DNA of 64,000 nucleotides from Dipteronia dyeriana (Eukaryota; Streptophyta; Magnoliopsida; Sapindales; Sapindaceae), in assembly GCA_032871835.1 (NCBI GenBank), contig CM065297.1:90789052-90853051 (forward strand). The letters are read 5' to 3'. This document shows positions 55,101 through 64,000 of the stretch, in pieces (positions within the stretch are counted from its first letter, which is position 1; every line of letters starts with the position of its first letter). A program made the position numbers and the translations under genes. The notes beneath the pieces are model-generated. The model did not search any database and was not told the DNA's origin. It saw only the letters and a list, made by a program, of their open reading frames with translations.

Positions 55101-55880
55101 CTTTCAATAGTATAAGCGCAGAACATTTAATCAAGCATAATATTAATCTCAACAAAAAAAAAATTAACAGCATTGCATTCATAAGTACTTCAAGGTACAA
55201 AGTCCACACAATTTACCCAATACCCACAAAAAGCTTCACACATAATGTAGTAGCAAGACAGCATAACATTAACATTCATTCAAAATTCGACAGCATAACT
55301 ATAAAACATTCATTCAAAATTTCGACAGCATAACAAATTAACAATAAAACAGCACATCATGCATAAACTTTGACAAAAAAAATAAAACAGCAATACATTC
55401 ATTCATTCAATAAGCATTTAAGCATAGTATCAATCTTAAAAAAACCATTAACAGCATAACATTCATTCAAAATTTCAACAAAACAGCACATCTTTAAAAA
55501 AAATATTAAAAAATTCAATAGCATAAGTGCATAACACCTTAAATATGGCACCTGAAAAGATGGTGAGAGAGAGAGAGAATGGAGAGAGAATTCAGAATTT
55601 AAAAAAAAAAAAAAAAAACTTACTTGATTGGTGAACTGGTCCACGAAAGTCTTGAACTCTTAGTGGAGGAGGTGAAAACAGCCTTCAGCTTGCTGAAGTG
55701 ACAAACTGAAAGTCTTGGAAAGGAGATTGGAGAGGGGATGTCTTCAAACTTTAAAGTTAGCAGTTTTAAGTCTTAGGGTTTGTGTTTTTGTTATAAAAAA
55801 GGGTCTGGTCCAGTCCCTTTATTAAAAAGGCAAAAAAGAAATAAACAAAAAAATGAGATGTGCATAGGAGCCTTGGCAGG

Positions 55881-55896
55881 CCAGGCACGTGCCTGG
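55881..55896. promoter_or_regulatory. Perfect 16-bp palindrome with a G-box-like core
   Basis: CCAGGCACGTGCCTGG is fully self-complementary and contains CACGTG. A shorter GGGCACGTGCCC palindrome lies at the other end of the same hAT element (about 54,677). They are probably transposase subterminal sites; the CACGTG core is also a plant bHLH/bZIP site. Confidence 0.6.
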
Positions 55897-55981
55897 CACA
55901 GGGACTGCACCTGCCACCTGGCCTGTCTCAAGGAGGAACCCCTGCACCCTGCATCACCCGTTTGACAACAATGAATCAAAC

Positions 55982-56838
55982 CTCCTCAGTTAAACTCAGA
56001 TGGAATGTTTTCTAAGAATCTGTATCGTTCATGGACCACCTTTAAAACAAGGGAAACCAGAGTCCTGATCCAAACATAAACAAGTATTATCATCACATTA
56101 ACCAACAAATGTACTGCACCAATCTGCAGCACAAATTACAAGCCTTAAACATCCAATTGAAACTCATTCTTTCTCTTTTGGGTGGTGTGTAAGCAAATGC
56201 TCCCTTCCTCAAAACAAGTACAAGGACATTATAGATAAATCCTGGCCTTGTAAACTACAAATTTTATAAACCTTAAGAGAGCTGATTCCAACCCGTGAAT
56301 AGTCTACAAATAAAGAAACAAAATGCGAGAGATAAGGAGGACAAAAAAAATAATAAAAGAAAAACCCACATATCATGCCCAAACTAATGATAGATCCCAG
56401 ATTCCCTAATACTAAGCCAATCCAAAGATGGAAACCATTAAACTGCATGATAGAGTTCCATCATTTTATAATGATATGAGCATCAGGCGCAAACACAACC
56501 ATAAAATTATTGATAATTAAAAGAAATTTAATTATACAAATGCTACAAAAAGCCAATGTTTGTGTTACCTGCAACATTTCAACAAGAAGAATAATGCACT
56601 CCACATGCTTACATTACTTTAGACGGGACATGTAGTTTTCGCATGGGAGATCCTAGATTGTTTTCCTAGTACCAAGTATGCAAACAGAACTTCACCCAGG
56701 AAAGTGAAATCCATCAACTCTTAAATATTCTGGAGCATGACTCTACTTGTGATAATTGCTTGAACAGACCAGCATCAGCCAGAATAATTAAATCCACCTC
56801 TTCTTCAGTCTTCCAACATGACTACTTCCTTGTAATAA
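55982..56838 (-). other. Intergenic or UTR-like DNA
   Basis: The minus strand near 56,820-56,715 has a short frame EEEVDLIILADAGLFKQLSQ ending VESCSRIFKS and a stop. It could be the last exon of the gene whose start is at 58,283, but I do not recognise it. No other coding potential. Confidence 0.3.
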
Positions 56839-57131
56839 AGCTACACCTCTCTGTGGGGTTGACATTTACAATGACTTAGCGGACCTGGGGAACTTGGGTG
56901 GAGTCATTGAAGATTTTTAAGATTTCATAGGCGATAAAAATGTTGTCTACAATATGAATCCAATGTTTGTGGATGATAAATCAGTAAATCACGCAACTCC
57001 ATAAATGGCTCGGATTCATATTGTAGGCAATATCATTACCACCTATGAAATCATAGAAATCTTAACAGACAGCACCCAAGTTCCAAGGTCCACTAAATCA
57101 ATATAAATGTCAATCCCATGGAGATGTAGCT
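56839..57131. repeat. Long imperfect inverted repeat, arms of about 120 bp
   Basis: The left arm (56,839-56,961) pairs with the right arm (57,012-57,131) along their length, with few mismatches and bulges, around a 50-nt loop. Shared blocks are CTACAATATGAATCC, GATTTCATAGG and AACTTGGGTG. No coding frame overlaps. Its size fits a foldback transposon, a young microRNA gene or an inverted duplication of a gene fragment. Confidence 0.85.
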
Positions 57132-58073
57132 TCAACATTCTCATTATTCTCACTATCATGATTCTGTAAATCAATAGAAAAACTTATGTCACAAACGTTA
57201 ACAATTCCAAAGCAATTGGAATCATAAAGAATAAGTAAAATAGCAGTTGTGAGAGCACATAGAAATCCAACAAAAAAAGAAACCTTTTTTGGGGTTTGTT
57301 TTTTAAAATTTTAATGCTCACTTTGTTCTTATAAATCTTTTCATGAGTTCTGTGTGTAGTCATTTGACTCACCAAATACGGACATTTAAGATTCATGACA
57401 GATTGAGGAAATTCTAGATGAAGACTATTGAAATGCGACAAGCAATTGAAGAAGGCTTACAAGGTGCCATTAGTTCTTTGAAATGCAAAAGGTTGCAGAG
57501 TTGATCTTACCAATGTTATTCATCAACAGAGCATGACTAGTTCACTGGTCTTAACAATAATGCATAGGGTTTAGTTGTTTTGATAAAAAAAAATTGGCTC
57601 TTACCAGTTGACTGACATTTAAATTATTTGCAAGGTATAACAGCTGCACTATGAGTTTTATTTTATGTGTTAAATCACAATTTAGTAATTTTTTCCATCA
57701 TCATATAAAATTCTTTAAAATGAAGTGTGCAGTGGTGCACAAATCAATTTTTTGGGTGGCAATAACGACACCCTTCTACATATAAGAAAGATGCATAAGT
57801 ATGTTGCTCACATAACAAAGTCATAAGTTCATATTTGAACTAGAAACATCAAAATCTCTTTTGCTAAAAGTATCCAAAGCAATTTTAAAGAATTCCCAAA
57901 CAAATGCAACAGAATACTGAATTGAAGATGCAGAAAGTCTATCTCAAGAAGGAACCTACTCCATACGTGCATGTAACGTTTTAAAAAGCAAAAAAAATAA
58001 TTAATTTAAAAAAAAAAATACTAAAATAGAAAATCATCCATAACATTTAATAAATAGTCCCCAGTCAACATTA
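57132..58073. other. Intron-like AT-rich DNA
   Basis: No NAC subdomain B-E is found here on the minus strand although the NAC start lies just upstream. No other feature recognised. Confidence 0.4.
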
Positions 58074-58283
58074 CTAATAAAAGATCCCAAAATAAAATAA
58101 ACATGACAAAAAAAAAGGTTTAAATGAAGTTGGATGAAAACAAAAAGGTTTCAGCAGTTGGATGAAAACGAAATTTGGGAGGGACAATAAAAAGGTTTTA
58201 ACCTTCCTCTTTAAAAAGTACTTGACCAATTTTACATCAGTTGGATGAAAACGAAATCCTGGAGGGAGTGACGTTTTCACCAT
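58074..58283 (-). pseudogene. NAC-domain transcription factor, truncated first exon
   Basis: The frame opens [20 protein letters not shown] then KYFLKRKVK. This is NAC subdomain A ([15 protein letters not shown]), closest in my memory to the NAC082/103-like group. After residue 31 the sequence departs and encodes no further NAC subdomain. The following 100 bp contains two more degraded copies of the DNA coding for FRFHPT, so the tail is a local duplication. Elements of a transcribed leader lie upstream (58,930-59,025). As it stands it cannot make a DNA-binding protein. Confidence 0.75.
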
Positions 58284-59018
58284 ACAGACAATGAAAAGAC
58301 AGTCCCCAAATACAGTAACTTTTGGTTGTTCGAATAAGGTTATTGTGTGTGGATCTCCTCAATTGATTAAATGAGGAGGTAACAAAAGCTATAACCCAAA
58401 ACGTATGGTCTTTTGAACAAATGAACAAGAAGCACTACTGTAAAACACAAAAAGGAAAGAAAAAAAACACTAAATCACTAATGCAGATAGAAAAGAAGAA
58501 AACCTGACAGAAATTATGTCAAGTCCAATGCCAAAACAAGAAGTTCTACGAACACCACAACTTCCCCCGGCTCATAAACCCAAAATTACACCGAAGAAAA
58601 GATGTATCTTTCTTGCTGGGATCAAAACCCTGTTTTAAACAATATTATCTTCACAGTCTGAAATCGGGTTCACAAAACCCTAAAAAAAACAAACACTTTG
58701 CTACACAGATAAAAACGATCAAACACACAAATATAAAAAATAAAGCCAGCCCAGATAAATAAAATAAAAATAAAAAAAGAGTAAAATTCATATTTGATGC
58801 TTTTAGGTCATAAAACGATTAGAAAACAAAAACCCAAAAAATCCCAAATCAATCTATCAGGAGCCTTAAAACAAATAATTGCTAAACAAATAAACCCAAA
58901 TCATACCATCAGAATAACCGAAATAGTAAACAATTGCAAGAGAAAGAGAGACCCTACCGAAGAGAGAGCACCGCGAGAGGAGACAGAGAGGGAGAGAAAG
59001 TGTGCGAGGAGAGTTTAA
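58284..59018 (-). other. Possible 5' leader and leader intron of the NAC fragment
   Basis: The minus strand at 59,015-58,960 is a CTCTCTC-rich leader typical of plant 5' UTRs (CTCTCTGTCTCC, GCGGTGCTCTCTCTTCG), followed by GTAGGGTCTC that could be a splice donor. An acceptor near the ATG at 58,283 was not identified. The region between has no coding frame. Confidence 0.35.
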
Positions 59019-59993
59019 GGTATGTCTGGTATGGCTTTCCGAGTAAAGTAATGTTTACGTGGAAAATCTTTTTGCAGAAAAGCCGTATATTCTTTCTGGG
59101 TTAGCGGTCATGTTATTAGGCGATTATGTGACTCTGTGAGTCAATTTTTTTTTTTTTTTTAAATCTTTAATTTTTCTACACCGTTGAATTGAAATTTAAT
59201 AATTGGAAAATATATTTAATTAAAAAATATTTTTAAGTTAGTAAATTGTTTGATAAATTATAAATAAAGGCATAACAAATTAGTTGTAAGTTCAGAAGAA
59301 TTTCTTTGATGATTAATTTTAAAAAAATCAACTAGATGTCTAGATATCTATAAATAATCAAAAGTAATAATAACCAGTAAAAAAATCATAACTATATAAG
59401 TTTAAAAACAAAATCACATGTACTTGAGTTAAAAAAAAAAACAAATGCATGAGTTTAAAAACAAAATCATAGATATTTGAGTTTTTTTTAAAAAAAAAAT
59501 CATAAAAAAATCATAGGTATATGAAATTTCCTTTTAAAAAATAAAATCACAGATACAGAATTTTAAAAAAATCACAGGAACATTGATTCCCAGGTACATG
59601 ACAAATCAACCAAACAGATAAACTTAAAAAGCATATTTATTATTGTTTATAGATATATATATAAAAAAAAAGTGATGATTTCAGCTTGCTAGTGGAAGAT
59701 GAAAACTTCAATTGTTTGAACACGAATGAAGATAAGAAAACAAAAATAATGTTTTAAATATTCAAATAAAATAACGTTTTGTAATGAAATGTGCATATTT
59801 AAAATTAATAGAAAGTAGTATTAACCATACATCTTTATTAAAAAAAAAAAATGGATAAGAGTTTTTTGAACTTCTTACGACAGATATAAAAGGCTTTCTT
59901 AAGATTAAAGAAACTCTTTTGAAATATATTAAAAAAAAACGTTTCTCTAAAATTAAAAAGCTTTTTTAGTCTAAAACTCATACCAAACACTTA
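59019..59993. mobile_element. Possible non-autonomous DNA transposon
   Basis: Left end AAGGTATGTCTGGTATGGCTTT and right end (reverse complement) AAGTGTTTGGTATGAGTTTT share TTTGGTATG-like words found at the ends of common plant non-autonomous elements. The interior is very AT-rich, with repeated AAAAATCATAGGTA-like words at 59,390-59,580. No frame and no certain duplication. Confidence 0.4.
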
Positions 59994-60008
59994 TTGCATA
60001 GAGTAAAT

Positions 60009-60184
60009 ATTTACTCACCCCTTCAAACGAGTATATTACCCTCCTCCCGTATAGATGATATGTGTCTATAGAAGGGATAATTTTATCTTAACACTATCAT
60101 ATTTTGGAATAAATTTACCCCTCCCTAGACACATATCATCTATACGGGAGGGGGGTAATGCTCACCCGTTTTAAAGGGGTAATC
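60009..60184. mobile_element. Foldback MITE with arms of about 70 bp
   Basis: The left arm holds CTCCCGTATAGATGATATGT and the right arm its exact complement; pairing extends outwards through ATTACCC and ACCCCTT and inwards through GTGTCTA. The loop is about 25 bp. The central 27 bp of each arm are identical. Non-coding and 176 bp long, so a palindromic MITE. Confidence 0.8.
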
Positions 60185-62037
60185 AAAAGTGAATTCATTA
60201 TATAGGGGGTTTATATAAATTCTTGACTTTTTATTGGATGGGAAACTTCATCAATAATCCTCAACTTCTTGTTGGTCCAGTTACTCCTAAAAAAAAAAAC
60301 CTAATTGCATAAACACCCTTGACCTTAGGTCTAATTACACTCATATTCTACTTTTGCTCAAAATTAAACTAATATCATATATCATTAGTTGACTTCCATC
60401 AACACTATCACAGTGAAATGACTAAAATTCCTCTCGTTACTTTATTTTATTTATTTAATAAAAAAAGATCCAAAATTGTTTTCTTTTCAAATTCAAACTC
60501 CTATGTTCAACATTTGAATCGGAAAAAAACAATCTAGATTCAATGAATTGTTCATCATCTTATTCAAACAAACCTAACCCTAAATCAATCTTCATCTTCG
60601 ATCAAATTCCAAAAAAAAAAAAAACCATAAAGCATGTCAGCTTTACCTAGACCACCTTCCAGATATCTTCAATCTCCATTTTCAATCAAATTTTAGAAAA
60701 AAAAATCACAGAGTAGATGGAGGCATCATAGATAGATCCCTACCTCCATCTAAGATGGATGATCTCTGAGAATGGAGTGACACAGTTTGAAAACCCATCA
60801 GTGTCAAAGGTGACCATCGAGTCAACCTATGTGGTGAGATCGTTGTTAGCAAGTACTCGATCCCGAATACAATGCACGCGGAGGTGTTGTTGGATAGCAC
60901 AAACAAACAACAATATCAATGAAGAAAGAAATAAAAAATATGAAAGAAATAAGCACGAATCCAAACACACAAATGCTAGAATTTTACGTGAAAACCCTAA
61001 ATATGGAAAAAAAAAAACCACGGTGGCTAGGAACTATGTAACAAATTGTTACAACCACACACTTAGGGTTCTATCTCTAAAATACCCAAAACCCAATTAC
61101 ACCATGTGCTCTCTTGAGATCTCTCTAATATTTGTTATTTTGCTCCACCCACAATAACCTAGTTATTATGGTTTATTTATATGAATTATAGGGAGTTTAA
61201 GTCAAAACGAAATCCAACTCCTATATGTACAAGAATTACTTATTCAACATAAATATTATTTCCAATTAATGACAAGTCTTCTTGTTAAGGAGAAATCATT
61301 TTCCTTCAAGCACAAGACTTTCCTATTCCACATGAAGACAAACTTTTTTTTCATTTTCCGATAAGCATAAGAACTTCCAAAAGAAAACCTTTCCTGTTTG
61401 CAACTTGCGCCCTGAACCACGGAAGGCCACTGGATTCCATCGCTCAGAATACCGCGGTTGGTGCCTTTTACATCCTCCGCAGTTTACAACGCGTTGATCT
61501 CACTGGAGTTTACCGATGTTTGCATCGCTGCCTATGCACATGCATGCGTTGTGGTCCACACTGCAGTTACTTTCGGAATCCATTTTTTCAATTCTTCAAG
61601 CCTTCCTCAAACCTAATTTCCACTTCCAAACGATTCACACGTCTCTAGGAAGTCTCCGCATTGGTGAAATCTCATTCGGTAACCATTGGGAATATGAGTC
61701 ATACAAAAAAATCGTTCCTTATGGAGAGAATTCAAAACAAAACTTTCGTCCACAACTACGACTCTCATCACTAAGAATCAACATACCCACCACAATGTAT
61801 AACCACTTAATAACACACGTCCCAAGATTTCACCGGCACATGTCGAAATTTACCTTGCTGAAATTGTGGTGTAACTCTTCACGTTAAGTTTCCAGGTATT
61901 TCATTCAGCCATCTACATCCATGTCCACCACACACCTTGCATCACCTCCTAACCAATGCCCGTGCACAATTGTGGACCCGCTATTAGTAACACATCCTCT
62001 TTCATGAAAACTAGCGGTCATGCCATGAGGATGTTTA
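60185..62037. other. Unclassified repeat-like DNA
   Basis: 60,185-60,790 is AT-rich and featureless. 60,820-61,200 contains ACGTGAAAACCC, AAAAAACCACGGTGG and CTAGGAACTATG words of the kind found in plant LTR retrotransposon ends, and 61,390-62,030 has a higher GC content without recognisable protein. It may be a decayed LTR element, but no paired ends were found. Confidence 0.35.
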
Positions 62038-63457
62038 TGTTAGGGTTTATTCTCTAAAGCTTGTAATTTGTAAAAGTAAATGAAAAATTAATAAAAGAAG
62101 TAGTTTATTCATTCTATATACCTGTCTCATACATTTATATCATGTGTACTTAACATCCAAGATTGTCGAATGTAATCTCTAGCTGGGTATATGAGTGTCA
62201 TATACAGAGGTATTCAATTTGAGATGAGCAATCTAAAGAGTCCGTAGATAGCGAGTAGAGTTGGGTACTTTATTTGTGGTTAATCTACAGCTGCGGTCCA
62301 TTCTGTAATGTACGATGGTCTTAACCTAGACTATTCATATGGTGATATGAGAATGGAGGCATCTTATATGATGTGATTATATAGGATTGGACCATAATCC
62401 ATATGAATCTCTCACCAAGATCCGTTACAAGATGAGATTCATATATATATCACAAATGATGGCTATATATGGGTGATCTTAATCCTGAGTGTTTTATCGA
62501 CTCATTTAGGTTTAATCATGGTTTTTGGTATACCATGGGTGAGATCAGAGTTGCATTCCTAGTTAATAACTTCGAATGTTGGAATCGCGGTTTGGCTTGT
62601 GGTTGGGAAGGTCTATGCATAATAGTGGAATCCATTCCATCTTGTAAGAAGTAGATGGTAGTTCTCTTAAAGGTTGATTCGGGGCTTGAACAATATGAGC
62701 ACTCTCTTTCTTTCGTAAAGGAAGTTGGGATTTATTGTTAATTAGAAAATCAATGATACTTAATGGAAATAATATAATTAGAGGGGTATAACAGACTTTA
62801 TGACCTATCTCTAATTATGAACTACTTTGGGATGAGCATACCATATGCAATAGCTATATCAATAAACAATTTTAATTTCGGTTTGTGTAATACATTTACA
62901 GTTCCGAGAGTGCGACCTCGGGTTTTCAGTGGAATAACTCTGAGGTTAATAATCATGAAATATTAATTAAAGAGTTTAATTAATTATTTCTAAGTATAGT
63001 TGGAGCTCAAAACTGTGGGTCTATTAGATCCCGATTAGATCCCTTTGTTAATCCTATTGATTAAAGGTAATAAAGGTCATGGTTAATTAGTTGGATTGTA
63101 CAATTGATTATGTTATGAAAGTGATACGTATTTATTCAGGGATTATTTGAATAATGAGATTATTTAACTAATATATTAGTAATTAGATTAATTAGATTAT
63201 TTAATTAATAAATTAATAATTATGAATTTTTAATTAATTATTAATTGGAGGTTGCAGATTCAAATCATGACTGAGACAAAGATTAAAATAATTAGATTAT
63301 TTTATTCTTTACTTAGTCTAGTATTTAAGTTGAAGTCAACTAGGGATATATGGGAATTAGTTTCCTACTTTACCTAGGACACCTAAATTCTAATCTCCTT
63401 TAATATATAAAAATATATTTGGAAAATGATTTGTATCTAGTTATATATATATATGGG
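62038..63457 (+). mobile_element. Partial LTR of the Copia-1 superfamily
   Basis: The start TGTTAGGGTTTATTCTCTAA matches the minus-strand start of the Copia-1 5' LTR (34,593), and similarity continues in order through TTGAATAATGAGATTATTT-type segments. It stops at an AT run near 63,440. The outer quarter and any internal region are missing or lie beyond a deletion. No duplication can be tested. Confidence 0.8.
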
Positions 63458-64000
63458 TGAATTCATAAGTAACCTAAAAAATTATTGAGTTATTGTTTTT
63501 ATCCACAACTATATTTTTTATTGTTTTTATCAATATTGACCACTTTTAGACATTATTACCCTTAGATTTGAAATGGACGGTGAAAAATACAATTCCAAAA
63601 ATTTTAACTTTTCTTAAATCAAGTAAAAAACATTAGGGTTACATGAAGTAAAAAAATGAAAGTGAGAGAAAGAGAGAGAAATAGAGGGAAAGGTATTGTC
63701 GTCGTCGCTATTATTGCCGTTTTCTGTCGCCGTCGCGTGTCACTGTCGGTGCCGCTCCTCGTCGTTGTGGTTCCCTCGCGTCGTTGTGGTTCCCTCGCGT
63801 CGCAAGCTTTTTCTTTATCTGGCCAGTTTCTTGAAATCTGAAACGTGAATCTTGTTCTTCTTCATCATCGCAATCTTCTTCTTCATCTCGCCAAGTTCTC
63901 GACTGAGGTAATTTTTATGTGTTTTTTTCTTTAGTTTTTGTCGATTCCAATAGTCTGAAATTTGCTCGTTTGAGAAATTTTGGTACTTATAAATTAAAAT
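63458..64000 (+). other. Possible 5' end of a gene, cut by the window edge
   Basis: A GA-rich stretch (63,660-63,690) is followed by GC-richer sequence with a 19-bp tandem duplication starting GTTGTGGTTCCCTCGCGTC (63,764-63,801), a CTTCTTCTTCATC-rich leader and, at 63,907, AG/GTAATTTTTATGTG, a plausible splice donor. This looks like a leader exon of a plant gene continuing to the right. No protein is identifiable within the window. Confidence 0.35.

Larger units (their letters stand above)
54603..55973 (-). mobile_element. hAT transposon, deletion derivative with transposase remnant
   Basis: A perfect 8-bp duplication AATCAAAC (54,595-54,602 and 55,974-55,981) flanks the element. Ends are CATAGTTGTCGTAGGC and, reverse complemented, CATTGTTGTCAAACGG. 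Subterminal regions are GC-rich with GGCACGTGCC palindromes. The only coding trace is the end of a hAT transposase (54,880-55,100). An (AG)n run lies at 55,564-55,580 and poly-A at 55,600-55,618. It cannot move without a transposase supplied in trans. Confidence 0.85.

Noticed and set aside
61516..61887. Plus-strand 123-codon open frame
   Set aside because: No recognisable domain, in repeat-like DNA, with no splice or promoter context that would single it out as a gene.
63656..63841. Small Arg/Val-rich plus-strand open frame
   Set aside because: It overlaps the leader-like sequence with a tandem duplication. Composition follows the CGTCGT/GTCGCC word repeats and not a protein family.

Overview
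The window looks like AT-rich nuclear DNA of a flowering plant, probably a eudicot. It holds Ty1/copia and Ty3/gypsy retrotransposons, CACTA, hAT, Mutator-like and MITE DNA transposons, spliced plant-style exons, a NAC-domain fragment and AT microsatellites. I cannot name the species. I see no intact host gene, no tRNA or rRNA gene, no CRISPR array and nothing bacterial. Almost all coding sequence belongs to mobile elements and most of it is broken.

Layout. 1-7,510: minus-strand, intron-containing DUF1985/Ulp1-protease-like gene of the kind carried by KAONASHI-type Mutator-like elements. Its upstream flank is split by a 2.47-kb solo LTR (4,552-7,019, target duplication GAGCT). 7,511-10,870: non-coding, with a cluster of hairpins at 8,092-8,350. 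10,870-34,960: a four-level nest. An old SIRE-like LTR remnant is split by Copia-1 (12,522-34,593, duplication CCTTG). The 5' LTR of Copia-1 is split by the Tat-lineage Gypsy-1 (19,195-33,738). The gag of Gypsy-1 is split in frame by a plus-strand solo LTR (29,342-31,586, duplication AGCTC). 34,600-47,660: diverged tandem repeats split by the SIRE-like Copia-2 (36,429-46,757, duplication TCATT), which itself carries a non-autonomous CACTA element (43,764-44,857, duplication TTC). 47,680-52,930: remains of a second Tat-lineage element, Gypsy-2. 52,743-60,190: small DNA transposons (two hAT-type elements with 8-bp duplications, foldback MITEs), a truncated NAC gene and a 120-bp-arm inverted repeat. 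60,190-64,000: unclassified repeat, a partial LTR of the Copia-1 superfamily (62,038-63,457), then a possible 5' end of a gene.

How the parts work together. Gag, protease, integrase and reverse transcriptase remnants lie in the order expected for copia (PR-INT-RT-RH) and gypsy (PR-RT-RH-aRH-INT) elements. Gypsy-1 additionally carries an antisense gene with its own TATA box and two visible introns. Nesting order gives relative ages.

The most unusual signal is a tandem array of 42-43-bp units inside SIRE-like LTRs (30,811-31,120, and a related array at 11,654-11,805). Each unit can form a small hairpin around a GTGAG/GTGAA loop, and both sides of the stem change together. The G-U pairs are tolerated only if the sense strand is the folded RNA.
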